Positions 3,895-5,750 of a DNA stretch of 5,750 bases are shown in pieces; within the stretch, counting starts at the first letter, position 1, and each line of letters starts with the position of its first letter. The stretch comes from a bacterium (lineage in GTDB: Bacteria; Fidelibacterota; UBA2242): contig JAHIOG010000477.1 of NCBI GenBank assembly GCA_018895675.1, positions 1 to 5,750 on the forward strand. The letters run 5' to 3'. The translations under genes and the position numbers were made by a program. Under the pieces are notes generated by a model. The model worked only from the letters and a program-made list of their open reading frames with translations. It had not been told where the DNA came from and made no database searches.

Positions 3895-5750
3895 ATGAGG
3901 AAATCAATGTCAATTATTCTATTTTTAATATTTATACTCCCCATATTAACATTTTCTCAGACCGGGAATGAAGAATTTCGGGCAACCTGGGTAATCACCT
4001 GGAATTACAGCAGTTCATCCTTCTCAGTTGAAACGTCTCAGCAAAGAATACGTGATGTCCTGGACAATCATGTCAAAGCGAATATGAATGCAGTACTCTT
4101 TCAGGTTCGACAGAGTGGCACCGCCTATTATCAATCTTCCTATGAGCCATGGGGTTCTTATTCTCCGCAATACACAGATTATGATCCCTTGACATTTGCA
4201 ATCGAAGAGGCACATAAACGCGGGCTCGAACTGCACGCCTGGTTTAATTGCTTTGCTGCTGCGAGTACCGTATCCGGGTCTCCGGCAACCGAACATCCCG
4301 AGTGGGTCTGCCGGGACAGAGACGGGATTTCAATGACGTCCAGCCGCGCACTTTCACCCGGTCTAAAAGCCGTTCGCGATTATACAGTCGATGTCGCCAT
4401 GGAAATCATCAATAATTACGACATTGACGGACTGCATCTTGATTATGTTCGCTGGAATGAATACTCAAACTCCAAGAAATCCAAAAGCTTTGCCGCATCC
4501 ATCGATGAAAACAAAATGTTTGACGGTTATATCACGGACGAACAGATCGAGGACTTGATCGAAAATAAAGGCGGACGTTATCTGTATGATATCGATCATC
4601 CCTATTCTGCCGGTATTCCAAATGATATTCCTGGAGAGACATTTTCTTCCTGGGAAGATTATTGGCGCTGGTCTGTTACTGAATTTGTCCAGACGCTGCA
4701 TGATTCTATTCAGAGTGTGAAACCCTGGTCCCGTCTGTCGGCTGCCGCTTTAGGGAAATATCGTTGGTCCACCTGGCAAGGATATGGCACAGTATATCAG
4801 GACGCCGCACTATGGTTTAACGAAGGATTTGTTGATCAATTGACACCCATGCATTATCACTGGACATCAGGCTCAAGTTTTCAGGATATACTCGACGGAG
4901 GGCATTCATCAAGTTGGGGTTACTGGATCCAGCCGGGGATCGATGCCGGTCGATTATTTAGCGCAGGTCCCGGTTCGTATATTCTATTGGATAATAAAAT
5001 CTGGTACCGCCATAAAGAGATCATCCAGGCCTGCCGGAATATAGATTGGGTTGACGGGTTTCAATTTTTTAGTTATGGCAGTTGGAACGGCGCTCAATAT
5101 TGGAATGAAGCCGGCGAAACTGTTTTCAAGAAAATGACCAAAATCCGGAATAATGTTCAAAGCGGCACCCCGACCGAGCCAACTGTTTCACTTCTTCAAA
5201 ATGATCCGCTAAAATATGAAATTACGGTTACGCCTGATGCCGGTATTTCAGAAAATCACTGGTTCCTGGTTTACCGATCAGAAGATGAAACAATTAGCCC
5301 TGATGAAGACGAAATAATTGACCTCCACTTTGGTCAGGAATCTTATACGGTTGCAGACAATTTCCCGGGAACCCAAAATTTTGATGAAAAATACCATTAT
5401 GCCGCTACCTGTCTGGATCGCTACTGGAGTGAATCTGTCATCTCAAATGACGTAATTTCCGATTCAATTCCTTCCTACGCACCGATAGTGCTGAAAACGA
5501 TACCCGCCGACGCCGATACAATTCCTGTAAATACGTCTATCATCTTTTACTTTTCCAAATCCATTGATACAACAAACTTCATTTTAAACACCACCATTAA
5601 TCCTCAGATTCCACTGTCGGGATTTTCCTGGACTGATAATAACAGTACGGTCAAATTTCTCACGTCCGGCGCACTGAATTTTGATACTCAATATACAATT
5701 AATCTTCAACCAACACTGACCGATGTGAACGGAAAAGCCCTGGATGGCAA
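3895..5750 (+). CDS. Secreted GHL10 (COG1649/YddW-like) glycoside hydrolase-like protein with Fn3-like and Big_5 domains, 3' incomplete
   Basis: The frame stays open from the ATG to the window edge: 618 codons plus two bases, with no stop. Residues 1-21 are a signal peptide (MRKS, then a hydrophobic core) with a likely cut in TFS|Q. Residues 26 to about 420 form a GHL10 TIM barrel: FRATW (28-32), NAVLFQVRQSGTAYY (65-79), ELHAWFN (111-117), DGLHLDYVRW (178-187), and the closing strand DGFQFFSYGSW (387-397). E. coli DigH (YddW), of this family, cleaves denuded peptidoglycan glycan strands; other members are largely uncharacterised, so the substrate here is open. Residues about 428-525 look like a fibronectin type III-like sandwich. 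Residues about 529-618 look like a Big_5 (SbsA-type) Ig-like domain, seen in TIPADADTIPVNTSIIF and the tDvNGkaLDG end. More domains, perhaps a surface-sorting tail, probably follow. The protein is predicted to act outside the cytoplasm. It is transcribed divergently from the EEP gene. Confidence 0.88.
   Translation, partial: MRKSMSIILFLIFILPILTFSQTGNEEFRATWVITWNYSSSSFSVETSQQRIRDVLDNHVKANMNAVLFQVRQSGTAYYQSSYEPWGSYSPQYTDYDPLTFAIEEAHKRGLELHAWFNCFAAASTVSGSPATEHPEWVCRDRDGISMTSSRALSPGLKAVRDYTVDVAMEIINNYDIDGLHLDYVRWNEYSNSKKSKSFAASIDENKMFDGYITDEQIEDLIENKGGRYLYDIDHPYSAGIPNDIPGETFSSWEDYWRWSVTEFVQTLHDSIQSVKPWSRLSAAALGKYRWSTWQGYGTVYQDAALWFNEGFVDQLTPMHYHWTSGSSFQDILDGGHSSSWGYWIQPGIDAGRLFSAGPGSYILLDNKIWYRHKEIIQACRNIDWVDGFQFFSYGSWNGAQYWNEAGETVFKKMTKIRNNVQSGTPTEPTVSLLQNDPLKYEITVTPDAGISENHWFLVYRSEDETISPDEDEIIDLHFGQESYTVADNFPGTQNFDEKYHYAATCLDRYWSESVISNDVISDSIPSYAPIVLKTIPADADTIPVNTSIIFYFSKSIDTTNFILNTTINPQIPLSGFSWTDNNSTVKFLTSGALNFDTQYTINLQPTLTDVNGKALDG

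Noticed and set aside
3747..3971. Plus-strand open frame of 74 codons in the divergent gap
   Set aside because: It runs out of frame over the GHL10 start and signal peptide, has no ribosome site and a low-complexity product. The GHL10 start at 3895 has a strong ribosome site.
1..5750. A new defence, toxin or biosynthetic system
   Set aside because: All four genes fall in well-known families, and no small-protein pairs, mobile-element genes or unexplained long open frames are present to support such a system.

Overview
The window reads as ordinary chromosomal DNA from a bacterium. A bacterium of the FCB superphylum (for example Calditrichota, KSB1, Ignavibacteria or Marinimicrobia-like lineages) fits best, but that placement is inferred. 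It rests on moderate-to-low GC, a short RsmI without the extra C-terminal domain of E. coli RsmI, a secreted GHL10 protein with stacked beta-sandwich domains and a signal peptide ending in FSQ, and repeat-rich intergenic DNA. No rRNA, tRNA, transposase, phage gene or CRISPR array is visible.

Layout from left to right. Positions 1-223 hold no gene but contain two oppositely oriented arrays of a 7-base unit and a tandem GC-rich 15-base hairpin repeat. Positions 224-925 (minus) encode RsmI, which methylates C1402 of 16S rRNA. Positions 926-1274 are a gene-free mosaic of short AT-rich decamers, several GC-rich hairpins, two 11-bp hairpins whose cores are exact reverse complements of each other, and a clear intrinsic terminator on the minus strand. 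Positions 1275-2810 (minus) encode an aldehyde dehydrogenase of the ALDH7 (antiquitin, aminoadipate-semialdehyde) type. Only 39 bases separate it from an upstream membrane-anchored endonuclease/exonuclease/phosphatase-fold protein at 2850-3668 (minus), which starts at TTG. Positions 3669-3894 are a divergent intergenic region. From 3895 to the right edge (plus) runs an incomplete gene for an exported GHL10 glycoside-hydrolase-like protein, followed by a fibronectin-like domain and a Big_5 Ig-like domain.

The EEP and ALDH genes probably form one transcription unit ending at the terminator at 1181-1214. No shared pathway is evident, and rsmI appears to be transcribed separately. The GHL10 protein probably acts on a polysaccharide or denuded peptidoglycan outside the cytoplasm.

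No previously undescribed multigene system is visible. The least ordinary material is the intergenic repeat structure, above all the paired hairpins at 1090-1161 and the opposed heptamer arrays at 6-71.
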